This document shows, piece after piece, positions 10,421 to 23,199 of a stretch of DNA of 64,000 bases (positions are counted from its first letter, which is position 1; each line of letters starts with the position of its first letter). A model generated the notes under the pieces. It was not told the origin of the DNA and searched no databases. It saw nothing but the letters and a program-made list of their open reading frames with translations. The stretch lies in assembly GCA_026874595.1 (NCBI GenBank), contig CM049317.1:64910618-64974617 (forward strand). The letters run 5' to 3'. This DNA is from Sipunculus nudus. Taxonomy: Eukaryota; Annelida; Sipuncula; Golfingiida; Sipunculidae. The translations under genes and the position numbers were made by a program.

Positions 10421-13400
10421 TCCATAAATAAGGAAGTATTGACGGACCACTTATCTTTATGAAACATCAGGACACTACAGTTAGGCTCATATAGCGACAA
10501 CCCCTAGACCTCCCCATCCTCCCGATATATAAATATACACGTACACGTGTACATATATTGTAATATATATATATATAATATTGTATAGATTATAAATATC
10601 ATTGAATACATTTTAAAGCAATCTGAATCAGTATTAGTAAAAAATGGCATATCTTAATTTCTGATGAGATATCATATGAATTTGAATGGTAGTCGAGCTT
10701 GATCGATCCTTTATCCAAAAAACACGCATGACACATATTGTACTGTGTATTACATCCAGTAAGAATGGTTTTCTCAGTCTAACTAGCAGTAACAACCACA
10801 AAGTCAGATGTTTATATATATTTGTATTAAACATTATTCATCTTAAAACTAGAAAACATATTGGTCTCTCCCATAGGGTATATATCACTGTCTTTGTCGA
10901 AAAAACTTTGTTTGAGCGTTATAGATGGTATAACCACAATACCGCCATTTACCTACATGTTTTCAGGAGATATTATTATTTTTAATATTTTTTTTATTAC
11001 AATTATTGTTATTATGATTATGATGATGCTGATCATTATAACTTTTATTATTATTTTTATTTTGAACTATTCTCTACTCACAGCCATGAACAAAAGATTT
11101 CCGAAGCATGAATAATATTATATTGATAATAAGACATATTTTGCCCGGAAATTACCAATAAATGTGTAAAGGTTTGCTTGTTAATGAAACAACTTCCACA
11201 CAAATACAATCAGTAACAAAAAATGTCTTTCATGTTTACATTTGACACATCCTGATAACAACCGATAGGAAACAAACCCGTATGTTCAAAGGGATGAGTT
11301 ACTCTATTAGCTGTTATCCATGTACTTACGTTGCCAGTACAATAGTATACAATGACATATTGTAGTAGTACAAGGCATGCGGGTCATAGTGTGCTTTACC
11401 CACCAACTTTTTAGTGGCTTCTAAATACATCCTGGAGGAGACTTTTATACCTCTGCAGACAATATGCATGTTCCAACCAGGAAAATACACCGACGTCTGA
11501 TATTGATATTTCACTTTTCTTATACATGTATATGCCATATTGAAAAAAAAATCATTACAGGACTCCATACCATTAAACACGATGTTCTTGCCAGACTAAA
11601 AGCTTATGACGAATCTACTCTTTGGGGACAATGTTTCCGTAAGAATGATTACCTTTTACTTGAATTCGAATCCATACCGTTAAGGCTGTAAGTTTCTATC
11701 ATTAGCGATACTGTTTTTATAGCATCAAGTTTGATTGTTTAGTGATGGTACTTTTTTTCAGAACCTCTGCCTTTAATATTACGACCTTTTATTTCCGTTA
11801 TATTTAGCGTCGGTGTCAAAGCTGAACTTTCATGTAGATTCGTCTTCTTAACGACGATGGTCCATCATTCCCTCCGGCTTGTTGCTAATTTTACTTCCGC
11901 CTCATTACTATTACTATTACTATTGTTTAGTCATGGTACTTATTTCATGTATATATGTATGTATGTATATGTTAGGATAAAATATTGAACCAATTAACAC
12001 AGGAGAAACAGGAAATAAACAGACAATAATCATCTCTTATTCATATTGTACGGGGACTTACTGGCTGATTAAAGATGACATATTATATAGGTGTTTGGAA
12101 GTGTAGTAGGAGGAGCGCCCAGCCGATAAAGCAGGTGTCTTATTATTTCGTTTACAGAACATCGTCTAAAAAAGAGAAATATCATTATAATTTGAAATAT
12201 TTTTTTTCTAATTACACAAACAGATATACACACATATATATATCGAGTCTTTGAAATGTTATCATTATAAAATGGTTAAGTCTTAAGGAAAATATTAGGA
12301 ACTATTATCATTTCGTTTAACCATATGCAAACGGGATGACCTTCTCAGATTTTATTTCCTCTAAGGTATTGTTAGCTAAAACAGTAAGCCATGGGGTATA
12401 TACAGCCCAAAATATTCCGGGACTAAGATACCCATGAAAAATGTATATAGGAATAACCACTAAAGTAACAATACAATCACTTTTTCCGTAAATTTCGGAA
12501 CAATTGCCAATAGTTAAATCTAAACCCATGTACAAATAAAATCATTTCACATCCCCACTATCTAATCATTGATCCATATTGTATGATGAATGTTAGGCAA
12601 CATTGGATTTTGTGTAACAGAGCATGGGCAATGACATTATGACCTTTTATATAGGTTACAGTGACCTTATTCTACATCAAGATTCTACTATTTGTACCCA
12701 ACTGACCCACGGAGTGTTAAAATCATGTTCTTTCACACAGCTGGTAGAAAATAGGTCGCTGTTACATTATTTCAGGTTTCAAAGGAGTTATATTATGGAG
12801 GTCCCTGAAATTCATGTATGAGAATTCTAGGCCAAATGGATACAACTTTTGGCCCCATCTGACTCACCGAGAGCCTAAAAATCATGTTTCTTCCCTACCT
12901 CACAAAATATAAGTTAGCATGACCTAATTTCAAGTTTCCAGAGAGATTTTTATAGGAGCTCCCAGCATGTTAAGTTACCAATGTCTAGATCTAACGGTTA
13001 CGGTTTGTGCACTATTCATAGCCAGACTTCTTTTGAATTTCTCAAAAAATAGAGAAAAAAAATTCGTAAATAATAGAAAAAAATTCAAGTAGTGCCACCA
13101 GCCTGCAGGAACCGATGAAACACTCCTTGATCAATTTGCATAGAATGTATCATGACAATCAATTAATTAGTTATTCAGGTACTAGAGCTTTTGTATCAAA
13201 TTTTTAATTATTGTATGGTTAATAACGAGCCCGATAGCTCAGAGGAGGATAATTAATGGGTGGTACTTATGAGCACCCTAGCCCATAGAATATAGGTAAC
13301 AGATGCCTTATTTTAGGTTACCAAGGAGATTTTTCATGGACCTCCCAGGATGTCAATTAGAATATTCTATGGCCAACGGTTCGTGTCCTGTTAACAGACA

Positions 13401-15200
13401 AGCAGTCCATTTGAAGATATTAAAATAGAGGAAAATGGTGCCACCAGTTTGCATTTTGCTGATATCTCAAACCATCAATATGCATGCAAAGAGTCGTGGT
13501 GATCAATGATTTAGTTATTCATATATTGGAGCTTCATATCATTTTTTTATTATTTTGGGGGTACTTATGAGCTCTATAGCTCGGAGGATATTGGTAATAG
13601 AGAGCTAATTTAAGGTTTCCAAGGAGATTTTTCATGGAACTTTTTGGATTTACGGAAAGAACTTCTTAGGTCTAACGGTCACGATTTGTGCCCTGTTAAC
13701 GGACGGACGAGGGACAAAGGGTGATCGCTAGCTCAGATGACTTACGGTCAGCTAAGCGAACAAGTAAATTTGGGGGATGTTTAATTTCATTCCACGATCA
13801 GTCTTGCAATGTGATTATAAAATTAAATGATTCCTACAAAAGAAATGTCTTGGAAATTTATTGAATGCTAATCGACAATATTTTAACAATTTGATACGGC
13901 AGTTAGAGACTTTATGTGAACATACCATATACCATAAAATTAATGTAATCTATGCCATTCAAGGTCATATTCTCAGCCTGCTTTTTCATATCAGACTTGG
14001 CTTCCTATTATAAAACTCCTTTACATTGTAGAAAAGTTCTAATCAGGTGGGATTTGCATATAAAGAGTTAATTCTACTCAGCCGATTCATTGACTTAAAG
14101 GATTATTATTTTGTCCGCAAATGTAATAGTATTTTCATGTGTTTCCAAGAGAATCTTCATCTTGGCTCGGTATTTATCACGTGACCAGGAGCCATCGAGT
14201 GTTATATTCTGCTCAAGTCGATATAAATTGAAAGAATAAAGAGGCCTGATTTTTTTTTTATTTTAACAAATATACATAAGTTATGTAATGCAACAACGCA
14301 TTTGCCAGAAACCCATAAGGCCCAAATCCTGTTACAAACGCCTGTGGGTACCAGACAGCTGCGCCTCAAAATCATGCAGTCCGCGCCCATGTAGCCCTGA
14401 TAAGTAATATCAGATAATTTCTCTATAATTTCAGTTCGGTTTACACAATGAGGTCTGTGTTTCCATATAGAAGTAAAATAGTAAAATCTGATTTTCACCC
14501 CCCGCTCCTCTCCAACCCCCCCCCCCCCCCCCCCCGAGCGCAATTTGTCATGCTACGCCTCCTTATGAAAAGGGTTATACACTAAATACAACGAATCCCG
14601 GATACCATTTTTGTTATTTCGTTTGTGAATTCAGAAGATTTTAGATGTTTTTTTTACGGGTGGAACTTTATGAAATGAATGCTATTGGCAGAATCGTGTT
14701 CAGCCAAAAAAATGTATGAAACTATATAGATAATCGTGTATCTAAAAAAAATGACATCTCCCTCGACAGAAGGGTATGCGTTCATTCCCCTTCGTGCGTG
14801 CGTGTGTTTGTGTGTATGTTTTTTCAAAACATAACTCACGTAATCATGATTGTATCTCATAACATTTTCAGGGCATGTCGGGAAACGACCTATGCAGAAT
14901 CAATTAGATTTTGGTGCGGATCCAACACAAAATCTGGATTCAGGAAGGTAATCAATGAACATTCAAAATTGTAGAGTCACTTAGGCTTGAAAGGACCTGG
15001 GCATTTATTCATTATAATGCCGATTAATAGATATAATATAACCATGGTGTGAGCGTCGTATGTTCAAAACAATGAAATTATATATGCGGATGTTCCCTAC
15101 TTTGAACCTGGCTTAATTATGTTGTAGATAGATTATCCAATACATAATAGCTATTGTTAATGCCCGCATCTTCAAGGTTATTGGATGTGTATATTATACT
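10420..15200. other. Duplicated intergenic stretch between G1 and G2
   Basis: Collinear with about 45600-53820 of copy B once the copy B insertions are removed. Between about 12640 and 13760 it holds several diverged ~330-bp repeats sharing GGTTTCCAAGGAGATTTTTC and TCTAACGGTCACGATTTGTG, ending in GACGGACGAGGGAC. A C-run stands at 14517-14535. The hydrophobic minus-strand frame at 12317-12535 is broken by a 1-bp deletion in copy B. No exon supported. Confidence 0.5.
12640..13760 (+). repeat. Diverged tandem repeats of about 330 bp
   Basis: Recurring steps: AGTGTTAAAATCATGTTCTTTC / CCTAAAAATCATGTTTCTTC, GGTTTCMAAGGAG, CTAACGGT. Three to four degenerate units can be followed; copy B keeps a shorter version (49980-50400). 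Confidence 0.5.
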
Positions 15201-15210
15201 AGAATCTTGG

Positions 15211-15218
15211 ATATATAA
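15211..15218 (+). promoter_or_regulatory. Possible TATA box
   Basis: GGATATATAAGTACC lies about 65 bp upstream of the plus-strand ATG at 15276. In copy B the same place reads GGATATCTAAG, so the box is not conserved. Confidence 0.2.
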
Positions 15219-15275
15219 GTACCAATTCCTGGCTGAGACCAGCGCCTTTAGAAAACAAATAACCGCCAGAGATCA

Positions 15276-15455
15276 ATGAGGGCTCGTGTGATTATTTTAT
15301 TGCTCTTTTACGCAGGGTCACATGTCAAATGTACCTATCCCGCCTCCCCCACTTCCCCCGTTTCCTGTTGTAAACTGAAAGTGGCGATATCATTTCAACA
15401 GCTGTTGAGATACCGTGAAAGAAATTGTTCATTATCATTCAATTTGGATGTGTGA
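15276..15455 (+). CDS. Possible small secreted peptide, 59 codons
   Basis: The ORF starts MRARVIILLLFYAGSHVKC, a credible signal peptide with a cleavage-like SHVK, followed by a proline/serine stretch and CC. The copy B counterpart (about 53920) keeps MRVPVIILLPFCAGSH, then runs into an expanded C tract that changes the frame. It may be a first exon of a plus-strand gene or chance hydrophobicity. No downstream exon was found. Confidence 0.2.
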   Translation: MRARVIILLLFYAGSHVKCTYPASPTSPVSCCKLKVAISFQQLLRYRERNCSLSFNLDV

Positions 15456-16262
15456 CCCTGGACCGTCTCATATGCACGAACAGGAGTTTATATGTTAGGT
15501 ATGAGTGCCAACCAGGAACAAATCTGTAATCAATTTCGTAATTCAACTATGCACCCCGCTCCGATGGCGAAATTGGCTCGGCGATTCTTACCTGCGATTA
15601 GTTGATTTATCAGAAGGGCCAAAGTGTTGACCTAGAAAGAAATGTATGCCTCGAAAAATTAAACCAGCAAGTCCCTGATAAGCCGACCAAAGGCATCATG
15701 GTTCAACAAATAATGAATAATGTTGCAAGTTGTTTATAAAAGACTACGAAATGTTACATACAATTAGAGGTATTCAATATGCAAATGTATTTTTTTACTG
15801 CACGCTAATTAATTTGTGGTCAACCACTTACTTGCCCGCCTGGAGTGAAGGTTCAGACCCTGACATGCGGATAAATGGAATAATCAGTGCAGAATAAAAT
15901 TTAAATACTTCACGCGTTATGGTGACTATGTTAGTTGGTTATACCATATATATGATCACAGGAGCAAACGTGAACTGTCGGAATTGATATCACGGCCCTC
16001 ATTTGAGCCTTCAAAAATCAGCTGCACATCCTTGGGCAAAACAAAGTACTTATTCTGAAACAATTATGTAGAATCACATATGATTCGAAGAGCAACTAGC
16101 TGATTTTGGGTCAATGAGGCAACTCAGTACCGAATGCTCTTGGCATGACGGCACAGAAGGCATCCAAGCTGGATTTATTTGAGTTATGATAACAGTCATA
16201 TTCTCCGCTTACTGATTATCTGCTGTTTTATTTGTATTGCATAGGAAATGCGTGCTAAATAA

Positions 16263-19200
16263 CCGGCAGAGCCTAATGTTAACGCGGGCCCACATGGTTC
16301 AGAACCGATACCGCTGCAAGTGTCCCCCTGGCTGAGTTCCGTTAAGATCTGCTGTTGGTGGATACTTGTAGTTTGCGTGACGTCAGCGCAGCCATAATGA
16401 CATGATTTTTCCGGTGTGAATCTGGCTTAATCTAACTTCGGATGATCATGAAAGATACAATCCATATTTAAGTGCTTAATTCGGACTTCCCCAATCTCTG
16501 CATAATAACCCGTACCAAGACTTTCCTTCTTTTCTTTATTCATTGACTCGTCATCAACCAAATTCGCCTTAGCGTTTGAAGGAAACATTGTCATTACAAA
16601 TAGAAATATAGTGATCACAATGCAAACATTTACCGTTAGAGAAGTAACTGTGTGAAGGTTAACTTTTAAATGCATAGGAGTAAGTAAGAAAGACAGAAGG
16701 CAAAACGCCTTGAACATATACCCGTAACGGATGTGTCATGGACAACATCTTCAAAACCGACGTTCTTAGCTCATTGATGCAATCATCCCTCAGTACAGAG
16801 AATTTTATGAAATAACAGTCCCTTTATTCAACTGACCTGAGAGAATCTTTTTTATATTGCTGAGAAAATTACTGAACCCCAAAAATTTTCAACATATTTG
16901 ACCTTCATTCAATTCTCACAGTAGAATAATTACCAAACAGTAATGTGTATGACTTTGCAGACAAAACAATCAAATGGCTCTATGTTGAATATTTTCCTTT
17001 AAAATAAAAAGAAACACAGATAAAGACAGACTGACAAAAGGTAGAATTAAGACCTTTCCGATTTCCGCTTCATACGTCCAATTAACACCCCTAACAAAAG
17101 ACCAACAACAGCAGTGCATAGTGCGACACCTCCAAAAATATAAGGGTTATCTGAAACACATTAGTTGATAATAAACAATCGGAATGTCGAATGAAGGTTT
17201 TAAATACTGAGAAAACACTAGACAGAAACACTACAAAGGGTGTACTGAAGGTGATTTCAAGACAAGATAAAATGACCACAAACAATCCTTTCGTAACAGA
17301 TCCCACGCTAAAAATACTGCACTGTCTAAACACATTTGGTCACTAAAAGACAACAATATCAATAACAAGCTCTCCTAGGAAATCTCTGCCAAGGCAGCAC
17401 CTTACTTCTGTGGGACTAGAAAGTATGATCTCTGTTTGTCTGAAAAGCTACTTATAGCAACGCCCCCCCCCCCCCGGATCATTGTTGAACTCAAGAGCTG
17501 AAATTCTCTCCATGTGCCTCCATCAAAACAAATTCACTCTGAAATGTTTTAAAACCTAGCATTCGTACTAACATTCAACGTGCCCCCTCACCAACCCCCC
17601 CCCCCCCCCCCCCCACGAGGATCCGCTGGGCAGACTCACCTGTTCAGGTAGTTGTTCTCTCACTGCTTTGCAGCGTTGAGAGACATGGCGTTACCACTAC
17701 AGCATGGTGAGTTTGTCGAGTTGATTCCACTTGGTATGAGTATAGTATAGTATATTTGCCTTTCATATTGCATATTCGCCTTATATATTTTGTATTTTCA
17801 TACGATATGTGTATTTATATCATATCTATACCACTGATATGTTCACTGCTTCCAAGACCCTATTGCAAATCAGTTTAATATGCTAATTGAGCATCCTTTT
17901 ATATATCTTTGTATTATATATAAACATTTAAAAAAAACAAATAACCAATTTGGCCTGTTATGTTCCAGTATCGCACGTGTACCCCGAGCAATCCTATTGT
18001 GCCTCCAAGGACAATAGGATCAGTCTTTCACATGCCCCCCAGCCCCAAATCGCACAAAGCATAATCTCGTGATCTCGTAAAGCCTCGGCTTTTCAAACCA
18101 CGCCGTTAACTTCATTCTAACCACATTCACATGATGATCAGGTCGCACCCCGTGAAACAGACAGTTGTGAATTTACAGTGTTGTTTTTCTTCAGAGTAAT
18201 ACCGCTCTGCCCTAGCCTGCCCTTATCCATACCTGGAATTTTGCAGACCTACTTTGAGATTTCGATCATGCATGACGTCTCTTTTATGTTTTTCCCTTTT
18301 CTAGCCAACACTGAACATTTGAAATTCGGTTGAGAGTTCTGTATGCTCAAATCTGCATAAATATTATAATATACATTATTTATAAACAACTAGATCATCC
18401 TTTTTTACGGACTATATACATGAAATAAACAGCTTACAAAGATTTCGTTATGCAGTAAATCTAAAATGTATTTTGTTGTTAAACTATCTAGGAAAGAAGA
18501 GTTTTAACTCTGTGACAATAGCCATACTTGAGGTTCCTGATTCACTTGGAAGGGACATGTCGTGCTCGACACAACATATTTCCGCTTCAGTTTGTTGAGA
18601 TTCTTTCCGGCAAAAAATCGGAATCTGGGAATCTGGAATTGGTCACTTAATTGTTATATGAGTCTAGGTTCAACGGTCCATTCAGTAGCACAAACATACC
18701 GAACGTAAGAGACTACATGACAGAACAATCTGATAACACTTACAACAAGTTAAAACTTATAAACTCAACACAGATTTTAACAAATGACCACACGTATACA
18801 ATAGCGAAAAACAAATTCGTTTCTCCTGTAGACATTTTTTACCATATATTCTATAGAAAGAGACTAACATCACATCCACTAAGCAAGCAGTCATTTAAAT
18901 TCAGCTTAATCTTACCTTGCACCCATTTTAGTATTTATAAACCTTCTCTATTTACAGATATAAGTTTTTATCTCCATATCCTCTGAATTTCTTCTAAATG
19001 TTGGGCCTAATAGTTAAAAGAAAATAATTACTTAGATGTCATCTTTATCGTTGCTGAAGGAGCGCCTAGGGCGAGGGTCCCTTACTTCCTTAACTACGGC
19101 ACCCGAGTGCCATCCTTTCCTTCTTTTTTTTAAATTGGTTCATTTAGTTGAAAAAAAAACTTTAAACTTTAAAATTGACTTTGTCTTTGTGAAATATTCA

Positions 19201-20113
19201 ACCATACAGTCTAACGAGGTTTCGTGTGTTCAGGACAGGCAACTTATTTGAGGAGAATCGAGGAGATGGCATTATTACCTCATCATGACACTATACTGTC
19301 GAGTATTTGCAATTTTTCCTCGAAACAAAAATTCAAATACTCACATAGTATTTCTACTATATCTTAAACTACTACTTAACCACAATGTTTCTCTAAATTC
19401 TACTAGCAGTGGTGCTAAAATTAATGATAAAGCCCATAATGCCAAATAATATTTAAAAATACGAGAGCAGTTGCTAATTATAAAATTATAGTAATATTGC
19501 ACAAATGATATAACACAAAATCAATTTTATTGTTATGGAAATATCAAAATATGGGTTCAAGGTAAATAAGCTGACACTTCTCAGTTTGAAAAATGATATA
19601 TCTCGTATACCTGAAAATATTGTTCGTGCACTAAAAATGTTGTTTCGTGCACTAAAAATAACATCAGCATTTGTTCTATATCCTATTTTTTAATTTGTAA
19701 TGCACGACAATCCCAACACATCAAAAGCTTACAGGTGTCAAACAGTGGAGTCTTTGCCTCCATCTAACAGCTAAGTGTTGTGTAAATTGCCCACGCCCTG
19801 GCTGAATGACAGCATATTCTTATATGTGGTATGTCATGTCATTTGTTTATGAATGCTGCATTATAGTCTCTCAGTGGGTCACATAACTATAAAAAATAAC
19901 CTTGAGGGTCATGTTGTATAATGATTGGGTATAAAGGGGTGTGTTTAATATGTGTATACGTGTAGGTGTGTATTTGTGCGCTGCATAAACACAAATGAAT
20001 ATGTGACAATCCGAATAACGTAGTTAATTTGAAATAAGGCAAATAGATACTCACTTATAAGATTCTGAACGAAAGTGTTAAGGAGCGAGAAGATAAGCAA
20101 TTGATAATACAAT
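16263..20113 (-). pseudogene. G2 (copy A): decayed tandem C-type-lectin-like receptor
   Basis: Counterpart of intact G2-B. Lesions seen: the start codon is lost (B AAAATGCATTAT, A AAAATTGTATTAT); the CTLD1 first-half exon (about 18528-18633) lacks 111 bp; the CTLD1 second-half exon (18233-18352) has TAG at 18249-18251 in place of a conserved tyrosine; both CTLD2 exons are absent, with unrelated sequence at 17181-18220; the tail acceptor CTTCAAG has become CTTCAAA; the tail has TAA after PKLD; and a 266-bp deletion removes the tail end including YDAPW. The membrane exon (17054-17150) is still open, with VALCTAVVGLLLG. Confidence 0.85.
17181..18220. other. Copy-A-only segment replacing the CTLD2 exons of G2
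   Basis: Copies A and B part after GGAATGTC (A 17180, B 56130) and rejoin at CTTATCCATACCTGG. The 1.04 kb in A holds two pure C runs (17463-17475, 17597-17614) and no recognisable exon; B has about 2.0 kb here with both CTLD2 exons. It is an insertion-deletion exchange, not simple divergence. Confidence 0.6.
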
Positions 20114-21336
20114 TTTCTGTAGCACTATTCCGTCTTTAGTATACTGTATTGGTGCCCGACAAAGCTAACACTGCAATACACGCAGGTGTAAGTTCATAAC
20201 ACAAAACCATGAACAAGGAAATATTGCTAGGAACAGACCTCCATTATCTTTATTAAACATCTGAACATAAGATTAAACTGATATACTCAGTAACAAGGAG
20301 ACAAATATAACCATTTAAATATAATTATACATTTAATTATGTAATCATTTATAATTTATGACTGACATAACTCTGGTTTTGATAATAAACACAATAACGG
20401 TATATGACATTAGTAAAACGTATACAAAAGGTTTTGTGCATATTGTCATGCATCAAGCAGCTGAGAATTTTTCCTATAATATAAATTGTAAAACCGGTAA
20501 AGCTGTAAAACCATAAAATCATAAATATGTTTATAATTATGTTGGTTATTCTTTATCTTATAACCATATGTAGATGTATATGACTTAGAGCACAAACAAA
20601 CTGAGATATTACACGTTTACAGAATCAACGTTATAACAAACAAAACCAGTATTTAAATGTTCCATGAGTTGTTTAACAAAGGCTTATCCATATATCTGAG
20701 AAGTCGACAGAATGCAACACAGAGTGTATCATGGTAGTTCAGGTTACATTATACGGGCGCATTTAGTTTCATGGATATAATGACATTTTTCATCCTTGTC
20801 AGCTGGTTATACAACTTGTATGCGTGATTTATCGGTATTAACATCACAGGCCTGGTGTGAGCCTCCAGAAATCAAATGAACATCCATTAATACGACAAAG
20901 TATTAATACCGGCAGCAGATCTATTTATCATATTTTAATAAACAAGCAAAATTCTGGCTTTTTACCCTTTTTGGAAAATCATTACCGGGATATGAATTGT
21001 TCATCAATACAATACAATAAGGACACTTTGCCTTACCTTGCGATATCTTGGAACGATAACACAACAATTTCCGTCCCGCACCCACCCATTTGAAAAAAGT
21101 TTGCTTGTTCATGTTTTCATTTTTTTTTCAAAGAATCATATTTCATGGCAAAATCCACTACTTGAATTTCAGACCTTATATAATATTAATACACTTGTAT
21201 AGTGTTCGATGAATAATGAATATAGTAATATAGAGTTCAGTGCTCGACTATTCAAGGACACGACACGGTAAAAAGCCTTTGTACCTTTTTGTGTCAATCT
21301 CTCTCCTTCAGTTTCTCTTCTTCTTGTACCAAATGT
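18640..21336. other. Duplicated 5' intron and upstream region of G2
   Basis: Collinear with 58680-61390. The first intron (before 20055) is AT-rich. The plus-strand frames at 18651-18986 and 20857-21093 are not kept in copy B. Nothing else recognised. Confidence 0.45.
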
Positions 21337-22325
21337 ATGACGTCAGCGCAGCCATAATGACATGGTGAATCTGGTTGGTTTATCTGGAAAGTTAGGCTGT
21401 ATACGGAAGTTTTTAATATGGTCTTTCCCGATCTTTGCATTCCGACCCATGCACATACTTTTTTCTCACCCTTGTTTTTTTAAATGTTTTAACATAAACC
21501 TAGTGGTGTTAGAAGCTGTTAGAAATATTGCAAAACTAGATATGCAACCATGCACAGTTGGTCCGCATACACTTGCAGAGAGTGTGAAACTGTCAATGGT
21601 TACCAAGGGAAAGGAATGGAAATGGAAAGACAATCGATCTGTGATTGATAGATACGAGGAGAATAATGATTCGATGACGCATGCAGATTCATTATCTACA
21701 TTGTATAATGTACATTGAAGTATATCGCTCACGAATTGGCTGTCTTTCCCAAGAAAATATTTGGCTGATGTGTTACTATTTCTACATTGACCCAATGTGT
21801 CATTATTATTATAGATAGGTCGTTATAGATCTTGAAAGCACGCCGGCCTCTTCTGTTAACGGAACGTGGAAGAAGACATCATAACAAAATTGCTTTGTTT
21901 CCAAATATGGATATCTGTATCTAGAAGTAAGCAACAGTGTACAAAACAGGGAAATGCTTCTTCAAATTAATTTGCACCTATATCGTCGAACAAATATATC
22001 ATCTCCAAGCACGATTTAAAAGCGTAATGGAGCTTGAAAATGTACCATATTCTACAGTCTCCATTAAAAATACATCAGCTAATATGCTTTCTCGGTGCGT
22101 CACAGAACAATGAAATGTCACCTTGAGGGTCATAGAGAAATTGGTGGTATAAAGGTGTATGTTTAAGATGTATTAAGGTGTAGGTGACTGTCTGTGAGCT
22201 GCACATACACATAAATATATCTTTGACAACTTAAGAATGTAATTAATTCGATACAAGCCAAACATGTACTCACCTGAACAAATGTGATAAGGGGCGCGAA
22301 GAAGAAAAAACAATTGAGAATGCAT
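21337..22325 (-). pseudogene. G3: relic of a third receptor paralog
   Basis: Two pieces survive. At 22274-22325 is a signal-peptide exon (ATG, then HSQLFFLLRAP..., donor GTGAGT, 52 bp, phase 1), with the same upstream leader as G2. At about 21337-21460 is a damaged tail fragment: the DNA matches the G2 tail from the Y-A-E-F-G region through NFPDxP to TCATTATGGCTGCGCTGACG, with a deletion before the CHYGC codons that shifts the frame. No CTLD or membrane exon lies between them. Copy B has lost both pieces. The gene is dead. Confidence 0.7.
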
Positions 22326-22393
22326 TTTCCTACATCGCTATAGCGTCTTTAGTGTACTTGATTGATTGATGTCTTACGCCACACGCTAACACT

Positions 22394-22910
22394 CCAATAC
22401 GTGCAGGCGTACGTGCATAATAAATAAACACAAACAAGGGGTATTGGTACATAGCATCCTTATCTTTATGAAACATCAGAAAATTGAGATTAACTTGATA
22501 TATAACCAATTACTCTGAGACACTGAAAAATATTTGAATATAATAAAACTTTTATTTATGTAATTAATTATATAATCACTATCAACATTGATAAAAAGTA
22601 TACCAAAGGTTATTAACATTAATTGCAATACGTGTAGGGTACGTACATAATAAATAAACACAAACAAGGAGTATTGGTAGGATACAGAGCATCCTTATCT
22701 TTATGAAACTTTTGAAAATTGAGATTAAATTGAGATAGAACCGGTAACTTTGAGACATAGAAACAAATTGGAATATAATTATACATTTATTTATGTAACT
22801 ATTTATAATTTATGATTGTCATTAATCTCGCTTAGCTAATAAACACAATAACAGTCTCTATCAACATTGATAAAAATATACCAAAGGTTATTAACATTAA
22901 TTAAGGTGCT
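22394..22910 (-). repeat. Local tandem duplication, about 250-280 bp
   Basis: The segment from CAATACGTGCAGG through AAACACAAACAAGG, ATCCTTATCTTTATGAAAC and TACCAAAGGTTATTAACATT occurs twice (about 22394-22620 and 22625-22910). Copy B has one (62110-62390), so the doubling is specific to copy A. Confidence 0.7.
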
Positions 22911-23199
22911 TATTTTCAATCCAAATAAATACGAAAAACAGTCTGTCTTATAAGTTGAGAATACTTCCCAGAATATAAATTGCAGTAAAATCATGACATT
23001 ATATGTCGGTTGATAATAGGTTGTCTATTGTTTATATTAAAACCACATAGAGTGGTTGATGTTATGTCCTTATTTTATATTTTACTTATGATTCTTGCAA
23101 CATCGTTTGGTAACTGTGATCAAATGTAATACTCATAGATTATTTCTGATGGTAACAGTGTTTGTTGTGGTCTTAGGACTGTAGTTTATTATAATTATT

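Noticed and set aside
12317-12535. Hydrophobic minus-strand ORF (72 codons) with an IFHGYLSPGIFWAVY segment
   Set aside because: The corresponding sequence in copy B (about 49570-49790) has a one-base deletion and other indels that break the frame, so there is no sign of coding constraint.
18651-18986. 111-codon plus-strand ORF
   Set aside because: It lies in the G2 first intron region; in copy B the start is lost and indels shift the frame.
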